A DNA stretch of 64,000 nucleotides from Olavius algarvensis associated proteobacterium Delta 3 (GTDB lineage Bacteria; Desulfobacterota; Desulfobacteria; Desulfobacterales; CAFBRK01): contig CAFBRK010000214.1 in the NCBI GenBank assembly GCA_903231505.1, forward strand, positions 86,416-150,415, written 5' to 3'. Position numbers and translations under genes: made by a program. The first letter of the stretch is position 1, and every line of letters starts with the position of its first letter. Positions 8,827 through 16,818 of the stretch are shown here, in pieces. A model generated the notes under the pieces. That model was not told the origin of the DNA. It was given only the letters and a program-made list of their open reading frames with translations, and ran no database searches.

Positions 8827-9741
8827 ATGACAGCACCTGTATTCAAGCGCGTCCTGATCATTGCCGATATCGAAGGCAGTTCAGATTGCTGGAGCCATCG
8901 CGCTTCTTCTTTTATGACCCGGGACTGGGTGCCGGCCTGCATCGGCATGTCCCGGGATGTCGATGCGGTGGCCCGAGCGCTCTTTTCCGCCGGCGCAAAA
9001 GAGGTAACGGTCAAGGATTTTCATCGAACCGGCTTCAATCTGATTCCCGGGCTGATCGACCCTCGAGCAGGGATCGTGCCGGGCTACTGCCGCGGACCGG
9101 TGCCCGGGATCGGGAATCCCAACAAGGCGGAGGCCCTGTTTTTGATCGGAATGCATGCCGCATCCGGATCCCACGGATTTCTGTCCCACACCTTCACCTC
9201 CCGTATACAACGTTTAACGGTCAACGGTCATCTGATGCCGGAGGTGGCTTTTTTTTCCGGATCGGTGGCCGGATACGGGATTCGACCGGTCTTTTTCTCC
9301 GGTTGCCCGGTGGCGTGCGGGCAGGCCCATCATCTGATTCCGGGCATCCGCACATTCAGTATCGACAAGTCCGGGCCCCCGGAGCGATTCGAGGCCGAGC
9401 CGTGGCGGAATCGTTTGGGCGTTGCCGCTGCCGCCGCATTGACCAACCATTGCACCCGCCCGTATTTACCCAAGGGACCATTCAGGGCGGTGGTCCTCAT
9501 GCGGGACGGCGCCGAGACCGCCAGGCGTCTGGCGGCCCGCTGGGGATTCGAGCGATCCGGGGCCCGGATTATCTTCAACGCGGACGATTTTGCACAGCTC
9601 TATATGGCCATGATTCGGCTGTGCTATCTGTCTCCGGCCAGTGAGCGGGTTCTTCCTCTGGGCCTGTTCTTGTACCACCTGATGGGACGGATTGGATTGG
9701 CCTGGGTGCGTCGAAGGGCATTACAACAGGGATTGTTGTGA
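8827..9741 (+). CDS. M55 family metallopeptidase (D-aminopeptidase DppA-like)
   Basis: A 304-residue protein of the M55 family, whose founding member DppA is a zinc-dependent D-aminopeptidase. The family metal-binding pattern is present: DIEG (14-17), D64-F-H66, H110 in LIGMHA, H121 in SHTFTS and E139 after VNGHLMP. DppA is a self-compartmentalising decamer in Bacillus; nothing here shows the oligomeric state. It has no signal peptide, so it acts in the cytoplasm, probably on D-amino-acid peptides released from cell-wall turnover (inference). The C-terminal extension of about 30 residues is hydrophobic (LPLGLFLYHLMGRIGLAWV) and slightly unusual. Confidence 0.85.
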   Translation: MTAPVFKRVLIIADIEGSSDCWSHRASSFMTRDWVPACIGMSRDVDAVARALFSAGAKEVTVKDFHRTGFNLIPGLIDPRAGIVPGYCRGPVPGIGNPNKAEALFLIGMHAASGSHGFLSHTFTSRIQRLTVNGHLMPEVAFFSGSVAGYGIRPVFFSGCPVACGQAHHLIPGIRTFSIDKSGPPERFEAEPWRNRLGVAAAAALTNHCTRPYLPKGPFRAVVLMRDGAETARRLAARWGFERSGARIIFNADDFAQLYMAMIRLCYLSPASERVLPLGLFLYHLMGRIGLAWVRRRALQQGLL

Positions 9742-9787
9742 AAAAAAATCCTGCTGCAACAGGCGTGCGTTTCTGCCGCAGCAGGAT
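9741..9787 (-). terminator. Rho-independent terminator for minus-strand glycyl-radical gene
   Basis: ATCCTGCTGC (9748-9757) pairs with GCAGCAGGAT (9778-9787). Read on the minus strand, the 10-bp hairpin is followed by a run of eight T (complement of 9741-9748), just past the stop of the gene at 9809. Confidence 0.75.
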
Positions 9788-9808
9788 GTGTAGACTCGTG
9801 GGGAAAGT

Positions 9809-10162
9809 TTAGGATTCGGGCTGGGTATTGAACATCTTCCGATCGTTGAATTCGGCCTGTTTCCCATCATTCCACTGGGTGACCGGCCGCAGATAGCCGA
9901 CCACGCGGCTGTAAACTTCACAATTTTGGAAATTGCTGAGCGCCGGCTCTTTTTCGTAGCAGGTGTTGCATTTCAGGAAGAATTTGTTCGTCTTTGGCTC
10001 AAAGACACTGCCTCCGTTCACATGGATGCCGTCGGGTTGCGGTGATGCCGTTATTATGACACTCGACTGGCAGTCATGGCAGACGCCTTCCCACATCAGG
10101 TTTTCCTTGTCCGGATACTCGTCAAAAAGTTCATGCAAGCGTTCTACCGTCATATTGGCCAT
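9809..10162 (-). CDS. Stand-alone NrdD-like C-terminal domain with zinc site and glycyl-radical loop
   Basis: A 117-residue protein matching only the extreme C-terminus of class III (anaerobic) ribonucleotide reductase NrdD. It has two cysteine pairs, C28-x2-C31 and C65-x2-C68, spaced like the NrdD zinc site. After them come C81 and the glycyl-radical loop RVVGYLRPVTQWNDGKQAEF, in which G89 is the expected radical glycine. A full NrdD is about 600-700 residues and no catalytic barrel is encoded nearby. It could be a swappable radical domain, in the way YfiD/GrcA serves pyruvate formate-lyase (inference), or a protein that reuses the fold. The ATG at 10162 has AAAGGA upstream and is preferred over a longer frame to 10216. 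It lies 80 bases after a small cysteine protein gene and probably shares its transcript; a terminator follows. Confidence 0.75.
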   Translation of the reverse strand: MANMTVERLHELFDEYPDKENLMWEGVCHDCQSSVIITASPQPDGIHVNGGSVFEPKTNKFFLKCNTCYEKEPALSNFQNCEVYSRVVGYLRPVTQWNDGKQAEFNDRKMFNTQPES

Positions 10163-10242
10163 TGTGATCGTCCTTTCGGTTTGCTGGTTCGCTCTCGCTA
10201 TATCTTCCAGCACCACGTGCGGATGTCGAATAGGAAGGGTTG

Positions 10243-10578
10243 CTATCCGGTTCGGCAGATTGTGTGAAGGTCGGCAAGCTCCTCTTTGATACGACTTGCT
10301 TCGCTTTGCCCCAATTGGCGCTGGTTGATGGCTTTCTCGAGATTATGGAGGTCCTTGAACAGTCCGGGTTGACGATATTTCTGAAAATCCTCACACGTGA
10401 ACCTGTGGCGGCATTTCCGGCATACCTCAACCGCTTTTCTGTGAAGGCTCCGATGCCTGGTGCAAAGAATATATCTTGTGTGATCGTCGATCAGAGCCTC
10501 TTTCCTGCGGGCGAGTAATGTCACGTGTGGAGCGGTTTCCCGGATGTCACGCCGTCGCCAATGAATCAATGGGCGCAT
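10243..10578 (-). CDS. Small cysteine-containing hypothetical protein
   Basis: A 111-residue protein from the ATG at 10578; the open frame continues further upstream into a low-complexity repeat that I do not believe is coding. It contains C39 and a cluster C53-x2-C56-x5-C62 (CRKCRHRFTC) that could bind zinc or an iron-sulfur cluster, plus a basic N-terminus. I do not recognise the family. The same-strand neighbour 80 bases downstream is the glycyl-radical domain protein, so a shared role is possible but unproven. Confidence 0.5.
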   Translation of the reverse strand: MRPLIHWRRRDIRETAPHVTLLARRKEALIDDHTRYILCTRHRSLHRKAVEVCRKCRHRFTCEDFQKYRQPGLFKDLHNLEKAINQRQLGQSEASRIKEELADLHTICRTG

Positions 10579-10678
10579 TATAGTTGAGCATATGTTGTTG
10601 GTCAAGGGAAAAAAACCACAATATATTGGGTAGGCTGGATGCTTGTCCGTCCGCCTGAGGCGGATAAACCTTTGGCGG

Positions 10679-10757
10679 GCTGGATTCTGGATTCTGGTTA
10701 CTGGATTCTGGATGCTGGATTCTGGATTCTGGATTCTGGATTCTGGATGCTGGATGC
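10679..10757. repeat. Low-complexity TGGATTC tandem repeats
   Basis: About 80 bases built from repeats of a 7-base unit (CTGGATT and the variant CTGGATG). Similar degenerate text occurs near 28118-28212. It sits in the gap between the small cysteine gene and the transglycosylase. The rest of this gap (10580-10870) holds nothing else I can support. Confidence 0.75.
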
Positions 10758-10873
10758 AAGGTATTTGGGGATACGTTGTCGATCTGAGCTCCGAGATCGT
10801 TGACGGAGTGACCCAACGCCAAATCCCCAATACCGAATACCAAATACCTAAACACGGGCCCACGGGCAAACCT

Positions 10874-12040
10874 CTAGAAAGCGACAAAGTCCTTTTTGGC
10901 CTCAATCACCTTCAGCAAATATCGGCGGGATTCATCCCGTGGCAGATTGTTTCGAAGAGATTGATAGACTTCGTGGGGAGCAAGTCGATTGATTTTGTCC
11001 GGAGCCGTGTTTCGATCGGCATTAAAGGTTCTGAGAACGCTTCCGGGCCCTGCATTGTATGCGGCGATGACGCAATACTCCCTGGACACGGGGTCGATGA
11101 TCTCACCCAGGTACTGGTCATTGAGAAGATGCAGATATGCCGTTCCATACTGAATGTTGTTTTCCGGAACGAAAAGAAATCCCTTGGAGGGACGTCCGTC
11201 CCGCTTGTTGAGAAAGCGGTACACGTCTTCGCCCGCAGTGTAGGGCACGATTTGCATGAGACCGAACGCCTGAGCCGTGCTGACTGCAAAGGGATTGAAA
11301 TTGCTTTCGGTCTTCATGACGGCGTAGATCAGGTTGGGGGAAACCTTAAACCGCTGTGCATATTCTCCGACAATCGGTTTATACTTCCGCGCCCGGATCT
11401 GGAGGTTGTCCTTGACCATGGGGAACCTCACATAGTGGACCGTCCGTTCTTCTTTGCCGATACGAATCAGTCGGGTGGCCAGCTTGTTCTCGATGAGCCA
11501 GTCGGCGTAGCGCTCCGCCCGCCATGTCCAGCGGATAGTTTTACCCTCGGCGTCCTTGATCTCTTTATACAGAAAGGGGGTGGCTCCCAGTTTTACGGGT
11601 TTTGCAGAATACAGGTCGACGGAGCGGGGATCGTCCGGAGTCAGAAGGGTGGTGACAATGGCTGTTTTCAGACTGAGTAGCGGGTTTTCCTTATCCAGTG
11701 TTTCGACGGTCACCACTCCGCGGTCGAAGTCCACAGAGGCCCGGGATAAGTAATTCTGGGTATATTTCACGTATTTTTTGGGTCGAGGTTCTTCTACCTC
11801 GTCGTCCCCCCAGGTGCCGCCGATGACCTTTCGGAAGGCAGAAACAAGCTTTTCAAATTCCCGAATATCACGTTCCAGCGCCTTGGGATTGGTGGCATAC
11901 TTGACGGCCTTTTCGGCGGCCATCCGTTCTGCCGAGGCGATGTCCCCGGTGGTGGCAATCCGCGCCACCCGCACCACGTCGCCCGAGGAGCAGGCCACCA
12001 TGGTTATCAGAAACAGGGGGATGAAGAGGGATTGTTTCAC
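10874..12040 (-). CDS. mltC: Membrane-bound lytic murein transglycosylase, MltC-like lipoprotein
   Basis: This enzyme cleaves glycan strands of peptidoglycan in the periplasm. From the GTG at 12040 the protein is 388 residues with a lipoprotein signal (KQSLFIPLFLITMVAC, lipid cysteine C17). A middle domain (about 45-215) resembles the MltC-specific N-terminal region, and a C-terminal SLT domain follows, with predicted catalytic glutamate E245 in MKTESNFNPFA and the family motifs QAFGLMQI and AAYNAGPGSV. A TTG eight codons upstream is also possible, but GTG gives the classical lipoprotein start. It is not in an operon with its left neighbour. Confidence 0.88.
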   Translation of the reverse strand: MKQSLFIPLFLITMVACSSGDVVRVARIATTGDIASAERMAAEKAVKYATNPKALERDIREFEKLVSAFRKVIGGTWGDDEVEEPRPKKYVKYTQNYLSRASVDFDRGVVTVETLDKENPLLSLKTAIVTTLLTPDDPRSVDLYSAKPVKLGATPFLYKEIKDAEGKTIRWTWRAERYADWLIENKLATRLIRIGKEERTVHYVRFPMVKDNLQIRARKYKPIVGEYAQRFKVSPNLIYAVMKTESNFNPFAVSTAQAFGLMQIVPYTAGEDVYRFLNKRDGRPSKGFLFVPENNIQYGTAYLHLLNDQYLGEIIDPVSREYCVIAAYNAGPGSVLRTFNADRNTAPDKINRLAPHEVYQSLRNNLPRDESRRYLLKVIEAKKDFVAF

Positions 12041-12457
12041 TTTTGGATCATCTCCAGAGAACAAACTCTTTTATGAAATTATAAAATGTTCTAGCTATCG
12101 TCAACCCAGCAAAGGCCGGAGTCTATAACTGAATTGAGAAACTGGATTCCGGCCTTCGAGGCTGTGTCGTAATTGGAAACAGTGCTTGAAATGTGTCCGT
12201 CATCCAGTCACGTCACTAGCCAAAAAGACCTGGATTCCGGGTCAAGCCCGGAATGACAAAATTTCCCATACACCCAGTTTTGATAATTACGGCACAGTCT
12301 CCTTCGCCGGAATGACGGTCGATGCTGTTTTGGACGTTTTACATGTTGTTCAAACACTTGAACCCCTGGTCGCCTCCGGCGGCGTCACAGGTTTATGCGC
12401 CTCAGGCGTACGGGTAAACCTTGACCCCACTTCTCCAATTATTTTGGAGAAGTGGTT
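12041..12457. repeat. Intergenic region filled with palindromic repeats
   Basis: About 415 bases without a gene. It contains a hairpin ATTCCGGG/CCCGGAAT (12234-12241, 12247-12254) inside the common genomic text CTGGATTCCGGG..CCCGGAATGAC, plus related pieces near 12105-12160 and 12298-12320. The right end (12354-12455) is a separate repeat described below. No promoter was identified. Confidence 0.6.
12354..12455 (-). repeat. Dispersed repeat, family 3, copy 1 (with terminator-like hairpin)
   Basis: The reverse complement of this stretch matches 40229-40309. Both start with a hairpin made of CTTCTCCAA and TTGGAGAAG, then GGTCAAGGTTTACCCG (GGCC.. in copy 2), and end with CGCCGGAGGCGACCAGGG. Here the hairpin (12427-12455) with following TTTTATT on the plus strand lies just beyond the mlaA stop. 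Confidence 0.7.
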
Positions 12458-13279
12458 TTATTGTTTAATCTTGGTATTTCGGAACTGGATATAGCCGCTG
12501 CGCATAGCCACGTATGGGTCGATGGACGCGGCCTTCAGGGCTTCGTAGTCGCCGATCCGGAAGGACAGCTCGTTCCATCGCCGGAAGATCGTCACGGCGA
12601 CGGCCTCTTCCCATGAGTCGTATAAATAGGCCAGCGGACTGAAATAGCGATCCAGGACCCAGCCGGTCGTGTCCCGCAAGGTTGTCGGGCCGATGAACGG
12701 CAGCACCATGTAAAAACCGTTCCCGATTCCCCAGACCGCGAAGGTTTGCCCCAGGTCCTCTTCCCGGGGAGCCAATTACGGGAAGCTGCTGGCCGGGTTT
12801 CCGAATCCCAGCAAGCCGGCGGTGGTATTGATCAAAAAGCGCTGCGTTTCGATACCCGCCCCTTTGCCCTTACCCTGAAGCAGATTGTTGACGATACGGA
12901 TTGGGGCAAACGCATTATAGAAAAAATTCTTGATAGGGATCCTCACATTCACCGGAACCACTGTACGATAGCCGATGGTGACGGGCTTTGCGAACCAGAA
13001 GTAAAACCTGTCGTTGAAGACAAAAACGGCCCGGTTGATCGGTTCGAATGGATCCGCGACCTTTACCGCTGCGTCTTCGGCCTCATCGTAGAGGGTATCC
13101 AGTTCGTCATCGAGAAATCCATCGTCATCGATGGTATCCGGAGCCGGATCTTCAGCCGCCCGGGGTGCTGATTGCGCGGGTCCTTCAGGGGCTTCCCCAT
13201 GACAGAATGCCGGTGCTGAAAGCAACACGGTCAACACCGCGAGATGAAGCCGGAAAAGCCAAAGACCGCCGCGTGTCAT
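12458..13279 (-). pseudogene. mlaA: MlaA (VacJ) outer-membrane lipid-asymmetry protein, interrupted by in-frame TAA
   Basis: MlaA extracts phospholipids from the outer leaflet of the outer membrane and passes them to MlaC. The frame encodes 274 codons with a signal sequence, the family text DPFEPINRAVFVFND and GYRTVVPVNVR, then GLLGFGNPASSFP followed by a TAA stop (12776-12778). Without a frame change the sequence goes on with LAPREEDLGQTFAVWGIGNG and the rest of the family (LPFIGPTTLRD) to 12458. One base change would therefore restore a full-length protein. Either the gene is newly inactivated, or the TAA is a sequencing error. It is the last gene of the mla operon, four bases after mlaC. 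The visible N-terminus has no lipobox cysteine at the usual place. Confidence 0.85.
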
Positions 13280-13282
13280 CCG

Positions 13283-13915
13283 TTAGTTGCCCTCGGTGGT
13301 TTCCGCTGTCAGGGTCTCGACTTTTTCTCTCAGCATCTCGATCAGCCGCTCCGGCGGATCTTGTCTCAGCACCCTCTCGAACTCGTTCCGGTAATTTCCC
13401 AGAAGGCTGGTGCCTTCGACGTGAACATTATAGATGCGCCATTTTCCCTGGCGTTTCCACATGCTGTAATCCACCGGGATTTCAACGGCTTTTCGGATAA
13501 TCTTCGTCTTCACCAGCGCTTTCTTTTCGGTCTTCATAACCTCCGAAAGAAAAATGATCCTTTCGTTCTGGAGTTTTCCCTGGATCTGGTTAAAATAATT
13601 GTTCCCAAGAAATCGGGTAAAGATATCCGTAAATTCACTGCGCTGTTGCGGTGTGAAGCTTTTCCACCGATTCCGTTTCAGTGTTCCCCGGGCAATGGCT
13701 TCGAAATCAAATACGTCACCCACGATCGCCCACAATTTCTCCTTTTGCTCCTCGATATTGGCACGGTTGTTATATCGGGGGTCTGTCAGGATTTGGAGAA
13801 CCTGCTCCACAGGTTTTTGAAGTGACTGCATCGGACCCGGGGCTTCGGTGACTGCCTGGGCTGCAGGCACCGTGATGACGAGCATCATGCAGATGACCAT
13901 AGTTTTTCGAAGCAT
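13283..13915 (-). CDS. mlaC: MlaC-like periplasmic phospholipid shuttle
   Basis: A 210-residue secreted protein (signal peptide about 1-21, ending VPAAQA) of the MlaC/Ttg2D family, which carries phospholipid between the outer-membrane MlaA and the inner-membrane MlaFEDB complex. Family signatures include RYNNRANIEEQKEKLWAIV, FDFEAIARGTLKRNRWK and FTDIFTRFLGNNYF. It lies 11 bases after mlaD and four before mlaA on the minus strand, in the classical operon order. Confidence 0.92.
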   Translation of the reverse strand: MLRKTMVICMMLVITVPAAQAVTEAPGPMQSLQKPVEQVLQILTDPRYNNRANIEEQKEKLWAIVGDVFDFEAIARGTLKRNRWKSFTPQQRSEFTDIFTRFLGNNYFNQIQGKLQNERIIFLSEVMKTEKKALVKTKIIRKAVEIPVDYSMWKRQGKWRIYNVHVEGTSLLGNYRNEFERVLRQDPPERLIEMLREKVETLTAETTEGN

Positions 13916-13926
13916 GGATATGCCTC

Positions 13927-14376
13927 CTACTCTACGCCGCCGAATGCGTATTTGCCGATCAGTCCCTGAATATCCACCGCCGACTCGGTTTCGGTGATTT
14001 CATCGCCGTCCGAAAGCAGATCGTCCGAACCGCCGAGGGTCAGCAGAATGAATTTGTCTCCGATGAGACCGGAGGTTTTCACCGATGCCATGACGTCGTC
14101 GGTCAGTTTGATGTGGTTCTCGATGTTCAGAAGTACCTTGGCATCTTCCCGCTGCAGATCCAACGTAATGTCCTCGACCCGGCCGACCGGCACCCCCGCC
14201 ATTTCCACCGAGGCTCCGATACGCAGGCCGGACACCGACTGAAAGTGGGCGCTCACCGTGTAGTGGTCTCCTCCGATGAGTTGCATCCTTCCGAGTTTAA
14301 TGGTGAGATAACCCACGCAGGCAATACCGATCAGCATAAAGATGCCGACCGCCGTTTCGATGGAGGTTCGATTCAT
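13927..14376 (-). CDS. mlaD: MlaD-like MCE-domain protein
   Basis: A 149-residue inner-membrane-anchored MCE protein. One N-terminal transmembrane helix (about 8-26, VGIFMLIGIACVGYLTIKL) is followed by a single MCE domain (about 38-118) with VSGLRIGASVEMAGVPVGRV and TSGLIGDKFILLTLGG. MlaD forms the hexameric periplasmic ring of the lipid transporter. It is separated from mlaF by 217 bases that contain a strong hairpin. Confidence 0.92.
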   Translation of the reverse strand: MNRTSIETAVGIFMLIGIACVGYLTIKLGRMQLIGGDHYTVSAHFQSVSGLRIGASVEMAGVPVGRVEDITLDLQREDAKVLLNIENHIKLTDDVMASVKTSGLIGDKFILLTLGGSDDLLSDGDEITETESAVDIQGLIGKYAFGGVE

Positions 14377-14543
14377 GGTTCCCTCACTGCATTCGCCATT
14401 GGGTATTGGGTATTGGGTATCCGGTATCTGGTGCTGCCAAAGTATTATAACTCAAAACCTGCAGATTCGAAAACACCTCCGCTCAGAGCGCCAAACCTTG
14501 CCCTTACCCGTCAAATTAAATCCATATTTTTCCAGAGCGGCGA

Positions 14544-14595
14544 GAGCCGCGTTTCATAAACCGGGTGCCCGAATTTTTTTTCGGGCACCCGGTTT
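14544..14595. repeat. Strong 15-bp hairpin at mlaF 3' end, related to family 2 repeats
   Basis: AAACCGGGTGCCCGA (14558-14572) pairs perfectly with 14581-14595 around an eight-base A/T loop and overlaps the mlaF stop codon. The preceding bases (GCCGCGTTTCATAAA) match the constant part of the 45-base family 2 repeats, with a different stem sequence. It has no trailing T tract on the minus strand, so it may stabilise or process the mlaFD transcript rather than end it. Confidence 0.55.
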
Positions 14596-15808
14596 ATTCG
14601 CATACCTGAAATTCGTACAATCCAGCCGCCCGGTATATCGCCGCTGTAACGGCATCCTCGAGGTTGCCTTCCGCTTTCACGTCGGCAATGCCGGCACTGA
14701 TTCTGAAACATTTGTCAGAGCCAGGTTCAGCGATTGCCAAATGGACGCCCGTCATCTCTTGAGCCAGTCTGTGGCAGAGACGGCCGGCCGACTCATTGTC
14801 CACACCGTCCATAATCGCAACGACGCGGTTCAATCCATACCGGCAGCAGGTGTCGGTGATGCGGAGCCTTGCCCTGAGCATGTCAATGAAATGATTCATC
14901 ACGTTCTGTCCGCCCACATGCCCTGTCTTCTCATAGAGTTCATCGATGTTGTCGAAGGTGAACACGATCACCGAAAACGGCGTCCCATGCCGATTCAGCC
15001 GGGATCGTTCCTGAAGAAAGTGAACCTCACACGCTTTTCGAGATTCCATTCCGGTGGTTTCCCGATCCGGTGCCATGAGGCCATGGATGAAGTTTTGCAC
15101 CACCGGGTCCGAGGAATCCTGAATTTCTGCCGGGGTTCCCTCCGCAAAAATGCTTCCTTCCTCCAGCATGGCCACTCTCTGGGAAATATAGAAGATGTCG
15201 GGGATTTCATGACTCACCACGACCCCGGTAAAGCCGAATTTTTTCTGATATTCGGATATCATCCCGTGTACCGCGTTTTTCCGGATGGGGTCCAGGCCGG
15301 TGGTCGGTTCGTCGAACAGGACAATCTCCGGTTCGGTGATCAGCGCCCGTGCCAGGGCGACCCGTTTTTTCATCCCGCCGGAAAGCTGGGACGGGTATTT
15401 CTCATCGATATTCAACAGATCCAATGCCTCCAGCTTATCCAGGACCCTTTTTTCAATCTCCGCTTCCTTGAGACGGCTTTTTTCTTTCAGGGGAAGGGCC
15501 ACGTTTTCGTAGACAGTCATGGAATCAAACAGTGCCGATCCCTGGAACATATAACTGAATTTCCGTTCCAGGCGTCTCCGCTCCCCCCGCTTCATGGCGG
15601 CCATGGGTTCGCCATTGAAAAGAATCTGTCCGGAATCCGGCTCCATGAGCCCGATAATATGCTTGAGAAGCACGCTTTTGCCGACCCCGCTCTTTCCAAT
15701 GATGGTGGTGATCTCCCCCTTGAACACACGGAGGCAGACCCCCTTGAGCACATTGTGATCCCCGAAGCGTTTGTTCACATTATCGAATTGTATCAGGGGC
15801 TGATTCAT
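14594..15808 (-). CDS. mlaF: MlaF-like ABC ATPase fused to a degenerate GGDEF-like domain
   Basis: ATPase of the Mla lipid transporter, 404 residues instead of the usual 250-270. The ABC part has Walker A GKSGVGKS (38-45), Q89, signature LSGG (142-145), Walker B IVLFDE (162-167) and switch H200. The extra C-terminal part (about 266-400) has the layout of a GGDEF domain: RLNRHGTPFSVIVFTFDNID, KTGHVGGQNVMNHF, RLRITDTCCRYG, then FRISAGIADV and a final AAIYRA. The catalytic signature that should read RYGGDEF is RYGLNRV (323-329), so diguanylate cyclase activity is very unlikely. Nucleotide binding or a purely structural or regulatory role is possible. It sits directly behind mlaE with a four-base gap, so it is the only ATPase of this operon. 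Confidence 0.88.
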   Translation of the reverse strand: MNQPLIQFDNVNKRFGDHNVLKGVCLRVFKGEITTIIGKSGVGKSVLLKHIIGLMEPDSGQILFNGEPMAAMKRGERRRLERKFSYMFQGSALFDSMTVYENVALPLKEKSRLKEAEIEKRVLDKLEALDLLNIDEKYPSQLSGGMKKRVALARALITEPEIVLFDEPTTGLDPIRKNAVHGMISEYQKKFGFTGVVVSHEIPDIFYISQRVAMLEEGSIFAEGTPAEIQDSSDPVVQNFIHGLMAPDRETTGMESRKACEVHFLQERSRLNRHGTPFSVIVFTFDNIDELYEKTGHVGGQNVMNHFIDMLRARLRITDTCCRYGLNRVVAIMDGVDNESAGRLCHRLAQEMTGVHLAIAEPGSDKCFRISAGIADVKAEGNLEDAVTAAIYRAAGLYEFQVCE

Positions 15809-15812
15809 TTCG

Positions 15813-16616
15813 TTACAGTAAAAATGACGTTACGATGTAATCGACAATCAGGACCAGAACACAGGATATCACCACCGCCGAGGTGGTCGACAGACTGACG
15901 CCCTTGGCACCGAACCCTTCCTTGCGGGTATGGGTATAATACCCCTGGAAACAGCAGATGGTAATGACCACCACACTGAAAACGATCGCTTTCGTGAATC
16001 CGCCGTTGACATCGGTCATCCGGACACTGGACTCTACCCGTGAAAAATAAATCCCGGAATTGATCCCTAGCAAAATGGATCCGGTGACATAACCGCCAAA
16101 GATCCCGATCACATCGAACAGCGCCGTCAGCAGGGGAAACGAAATCAGACCGGCGGCAAGGCGGGGGCTCACCAGAAATCGAACCGGATTAATACCCATG
16201 GTCTTCAGGGCATCGATTTGTTCGGAAATGCGCATGATCCCGATTTCCGCGGTCATGGCCGATCCCGCCCGGGCGATGATCATGATAGCCGTGAGCACCG
16301 GGCCCAGTTCACGAATCAGAGACAGCGCCACGGCCGCCCCTAAAAACCCCTCGGATCCGAACTTGGAGAGGGTGTAATATCCCTGCAGCCCGAGGACCAT
16401 TCCGGTAAACGCACCGGTCAGACAGATCACCAGCACGGATTTCGCACCGATAAAATAGATTTGATGGATGATTTTTCCGAATTGCAAGGGGACTGAAACG
16501 ATATGGAAGAGTCCCCGGACGAAAAACAGCCCGATGCGGCCGATTTCCTGGACCAATGAAATGGTCAGGCGGCCAAGGGCCGCCACCGGGTTGAATGACA
16601 ACAGTGCTTTTTGCAT
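15813..16616 (-). CDS. mlaE: MlaE-like lipid-transport permease
   Basis: A 267-residue inner-membrane permease with five or more hydrophobic helices and the MlaE family motifs GAFTGMVLGLQGYY, LIRELGPVLTAIMIIARAGSAMTAEIG and MRISEQIDALKTMGI. It forms the membrane core of the MlaFEDB phospholipid transporter and is the first gene of the minus-strand mla operon. The ATG at 16616 is preferred to an upstream TTG, although no clear ribosome-binding site is visible. Confidence 0.92.
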   Translation of the reverse strand: MQKALLSFNPVAALGRLTISLVQEIGRIGLFFVRGLFHIVSVPLQFGKIIHQIYFIGAKSVLVICLTGAFTGMVLGLQGYYTLSKFGSEGFLGAAVALSLIRELGPVLTAIMIIARAGSAMTAEIGIMRISEQIDALKTMGINPVRFLVSPRLAAGLISFPLLTALFDVIGIFGGYVTGSILLGINSGIYFSRVESSVRMTDVNGGFTKAIVFSVVVITICCFQGYYTHTRKEGFGAKGVSLSTTSAVVISCVLVLIVDYIVTSFLL

Positions 16617-16818
16617 GGCAGGTATTTCAAAACTTAAAAAAATCAATTGAAATCAAGTAACTATAGTGTTTCATCAGAAAAGTGTCAAGATTTATAGCCA
16701 TTGGCGGATGAGTCGCGCTGTGGGTGAACAATGGGGCCGAAGGTGGTTTTGACGACGTCCCGGGGGGTTGCTATAAGCGGATCATCAACTTCATTTATCA
16801 AAGGTATCGGATAATGCC

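Noticed and set aside
10679..10757. CRISPR array
   Set aside because: The repeats are 7-base tandem units without spacers.
10643..11680. 345-codon plus-strand open frame
   Set aside because: It begins inside the TGGATTC tandem repeat and is antisense to the transglycosylase.
12776..12778. Reading the mlaA TAA as a recoded codon
   Set aside because: TAA is not used for selenocysteine or pyrrolysine, and the position is not a catalytic residue. A mutation or sequencing error is simpler.
14342..15898. 518-codon plus-strand open frame
   Set aside because: Antisense to mlaF; its text is not protein-like and it crosses the hairpin at 14558-14595.
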